DNA from: Actinomycetes bacterium | Lineage (GTDB): Bacteria > Actinomycetota > Actinomycetes > Mycobacteriales > Mycobacteriaceae | Length of the DNA: 6,921 nucleotides | Assembly: GCA_022600695.1 (NCBI GenBank) | Contig: JAHZJY010000282.1 | Location: 1 to 6,921 of the forward strand | Direction of reading: 5' to 3' | In this document: in pieces, positions 4,868 through 6,921 of the stretch | How positions within the stretch are numbered: position 1 is the first letter of the stretch | How the letters are laid out: each line of letters begins with the position of its first letter | Notes under the pieces: model-generated | Database searches by the model: none | What the model was told of the DNA's origin: nothing | The model's input: only the letters and a program-made list of their open reading frames with translations | Program-made: the position numbers and the translations under genes

Positions 4868-6921
4868 TCAGCGCCGCCAGTTCGTCAGCGTCGGGCAGGC
4901 CGTCGGGGGCGACGGTGCGCCCCGACCGCACGTAGTGGAACGCCGCCCGCACCTGCGACACCGGGCAGCCGGTCAGCCCGGCCCAGGCCAGCCGGTAGAC
5001 CGCCAACTGGACGGCGGCGTGTCGGCGGGCGGCGTCGTCGGCGGGCGGCTCGCCGGTCTTCCAGTCCACGATGGTGCACCCGCCGTCGGGGTCGGCGAAG
5101 ACCGCATCGATGCGGCCGCGGACCATGGTGCCGCCCAGCGCCATCTCGAAGGGCACCTCCACGTCCACCGGGGTGCGCGCGGCCCACGGTGAGGCGTTGA
5201 ACGCGTCCTGCAGCGCCGCCAACTGCTCGGCATCCGCGGTCTGCGGATCCCCCGCGCCGGGCAGGTCGTCAAGGTCGAACAGCCGCTCGGCGCCGTAGAA
5301 ACGCTGCACCCAGTCATGGAAGGCGGTGCCCAGGATCGCCTGCGGATCCGGACGGACCGGCAGCCGCCGGCTGATGCGCCGCGCTGCGCCGTCGCGGTCG
5401 CGGTCGAGTTCGACCAGGGCGCTGACCGACAGTTGGGCCGGCAGCGCAGTCGGCGCGGGCGCGCCGGCCCGGGCCCGTTCAGCCAACAGGGCATCGACAT
5501 CGGCGATCCAGCCGTGCGGATCGTCTGGGCCGGGGCCGAGACCCCCAGGCACCGGCGTCCCGGCCATCGCCTCGGCTACCAACTGGGCTCCCCGCTGGAC
5601 ATCGCGGCGCCGTGCACCCAGCGGGTCGACCGGCCAGATGGCCTCGACACGGTTGTCCCGCAACGGGTTCGGCTCCCCTTCTGCGGGTTCTGGTTCCCAG
5701 TGCTCGATCGCCCCGCACGGATCGCCGGCGGCGGCGGACTCCTCGATGATCCCGCGGATCTCCACCAGGAAGTCCGACGGGCCGCGCGGGGTGGCCTCGG
5801 TGGCGCCCCAGTGGTGCCCGGACAGCAGCAGGGTGTCCTCGGTACGGGTCAGCGCGACGTAGAGCAGCCGGCGCTCCTCGTCGAGCCGGCGCGCCAGCAG
5901 CTGATCGCGGTGGGAGTCGATGACATCGGAGAGCGCCTTGCGGTCGGTGACCGCCGAGGTGTCCAGCAGCGGCACCCCGTGCCGGCCGGCCCCGGCCTGA
6001 TCGCCCGCCCGGTCACCGCGCAGCAGCGGGGGCAGATCCCCGGCGTCGTTGAGCCAGGTGCGCTTGGAAGCCGTTGACGGGAACACCCGCGCGCTCAGGT
6101 GCGGTACCGCCACGAGCTGCCATTCCAACCCCTTCGCGGCGTGCACCGTCAGCACCTGAACCCGCCCGGGTGCCACGCTGATCTCCGCCGGAGCGAGCCC
6201 GTTCTCCACCACCGCGGCCGCGTCGAGGTAGGCCAGCAGCCCGGCCGGGTCGGCGCCGGGCCGATCGGCGTACCGGGCCACCACGTCGGCGAGGCGGTCC
6301 AGGTGCTCTCCCCCGGTACCGGCCGCGCCGGCCGGGCGGGCGGCCCGGACCTCGGCGTCCACCCCGAGCACCCGCCGCACCTCGGCCACCAGGTCGGTCA
6401 GCGGATGGGCCAGATAGCCGCGCAGCCGGGCCAGTTCGGCCCCGGCGGCCGCGATCCGCTCATAACCCAGCGGCGAGTAATTCGCAGCCGGGCCCGGATC
6501 GGCCAGCGCGTCGGCCAGCGACGCGGTGTCGGCGGCGGCGGCAGCAGCGTCGACGATCTGTCGGGCCGACAACGCCGCCGGCCGCTGCCCGTCCAGCAGC
6601 GCCGCCCGACGCCATAACGCAGCCAGGTCACGCGCACCCAACCGCCGGCGCGGACCGGTGAGCACCTCCATGGCCGCCGTCCCCGCGGTCGGATCGATGA
6701 CCAGCCGTAACATCGAGATGAGTTGCGCCACTTCGGGAATCGACAGCAAACCGGCCAGTCCCACCACCTCGACCGGGACGCCGCGGGCGGACAGTGCCGC
6801 AGCGACCGGACCGGCGTCGGCGTTACGCCGAACCAACACCGCCGCCGTCGGCGGTTCCTGCCCCGCCTCGGCCGCCGCGCCGTAGCGCTCAGCGATGTGG
6901 TCGGCGACCCAGTCCCGTTCC
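4854..6921 (-). CDS. adnB: AdnB, helicase-nuclease subunit of the AdnAB DNA end-resection complex (5' end cut by window edge)
   Basis: C-terminal 688 codons of AdnB, the UvrD-like motor plus RecB-type nuclease that pairs with AdnA to resect double-strand breaks in mycobacteria. The frame is open to the right edge, so the Walker A/B part lies outside. The GTG at 6839 is an internal valine, since homologous sequence (…ERDWVADHIAERYG…) continues upstream. Visible: VLVRRNADA (motif IV region) from 6839; motif [11 protein letters not shown] (6149-6120); motif [15 protein letters not shown] (5882-5844); and a nuclease domain with GTAFHDW (His codon 5318-5316), GRIDAVF (Asp codon 5108-5106), VDWKTG (Asp codon 5066-5064, then Lys) and a QLAVY motif. 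These form a complete H…D…DxK…QxxxY site, so nuclease activity is expected. The stop is TAG 4856-4854, inside the end of the convergent DoxX-like gene. adnA is expected beyond the right edge. Confidence 0.95.
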   Translation of the reverse strand, partial: ERDWVADHIAERYGAAAEAGQEPPTAAVLVRRNADAGPVAAALSARGVPVEVVGLAGLLSIPEVAQLISMLRLVIDPTAGTAAMEVLTGPRRRLGARDLAALWRRAALLDGQRPAALSARQIVDAAAAAADTASLADALADPGPAANYSPLGYERIAAAGAELARLRGYLAHPLTDLVAEVRRVLGVDAEVRAARPAGAAGTGGEHLDRLADVVARYADRPGADPAGLLAYLDAAAVVENGLAPAEISVAPGRVQVLTVHAAKGLEWQLVAVPHLSARVFPSTASKRTWLNDAGDLPPLLRGDRAGDQAGAGRHGVPLLDTSAVTDRKALSDVIDSHRDQLLARRLDEERRLLYVALTRTEDTLLLSGHHWGATEATPRGPSDFLVEIRGIIEESAAAGDPCGAIEHWEPEPAEGEPNPLRDNRVEAIWPVDPLGARRRDVQRGAQLVAEAMAGTPVPGGLGPGPDDPHGWIADVDALLAERARAGAPAPTALPAQLSVSALVELDRDRDGAARRISRRLPVRPDPQAILGTAFHDWVQRFYGAERLFDLDDLPGAGDPQTADAEQLAALQDAFNASPWAARTPVDVEVPFEMALGGTMVRGRIDAVFADPDGGCTIVDWKTGEPPADDAARRHAAVQLAVYRLAWAGLTGCPVSQVRAAFHYVRSGRTVAPDGLPDADELAALISPA

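Noticed and set aside
5316..6077. Plus-strand frame of 253 codons opposite adnB
   Set aside because: Shadow of the AdnB frame; no start context or protein motif.
4854..6839. Treating GTG 6839 as the start of a complete 661-residue protein
   Set aside because: The frame stays open to the window edge with sequence that fits AdnB, and the part from 6839 lacks Walker A and B, so it is a fragment of a longer gene rather than a short variant.

Overview
The window is a very GC-rich, densely coding chromosomal segment. Its proteins and gene order match the conserved actinobacterial/mycobacterial neighbourhood known in M. tuberculosis as Rv3198c–Rv3201c: uvrD2, mycoredoxin mrx1, nudC, a two-TM potassium-channel-like protein, and adnB. 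The mycothiol-linked mycoredoxin, a UvrD2 with a tetracysteine linker and HRDC domain, and the AdnB helicase-nuclease are all mycobacterial hallmarks. A non-tuberculous mycobacterium (Mycolicibacterium-like) is the most likely source. That assignment comes from recognising the proteins, not from a database search.

Layout, left to right. Bases 1–2032 (minus) hold uvrD2, complete at its N-terminus and cut by the left edge inside the HRDC domain. After a 41-bp divergent gap comes mrx1 (2074–2319, plus). After a 34-bp convergent gap with a possible hairpin comes nudC (2354–3295, minus). It sits directly behind and overlaps by 4 bp the channel gene (3292–4365, minus), so these two form an operon transcribed right to left. 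A 70-bp divergent promoter region separates the channel gene from a small DoxX-like membrane protein gene (4436–4867, plus). That gene converges on adnB (4854–6921, minus) and overlaps it by 14 bp. adnB runs off the right edge, and its N-terminal part (Walker A) and presumably adnA lie beyond it.

Two superfamily 1 DNA motors of double-strand-break and genome maintenance (UvrD2 and AdnB) flank a redox/nucleotide cluster: mycothiol-dependent disulfide reduction (Mrx1), NADH/NAD-cap hydrolysis (NudC) and a K+ channel with an RCK domain. The most suggestive link is the translationally coupled pair of an RCK channel, whose Rossmann fold may bind NAD(H) or another nucleotide, and an NADH pyrophosphatase.

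I found no RNA genes, insertion sequences, CRISPR arrays, phage genes or clearly undescribed system. No stretch above 300 bp lacks a gene. The findings are mostly about regulatory architecture and lineage-specific residues in known families.
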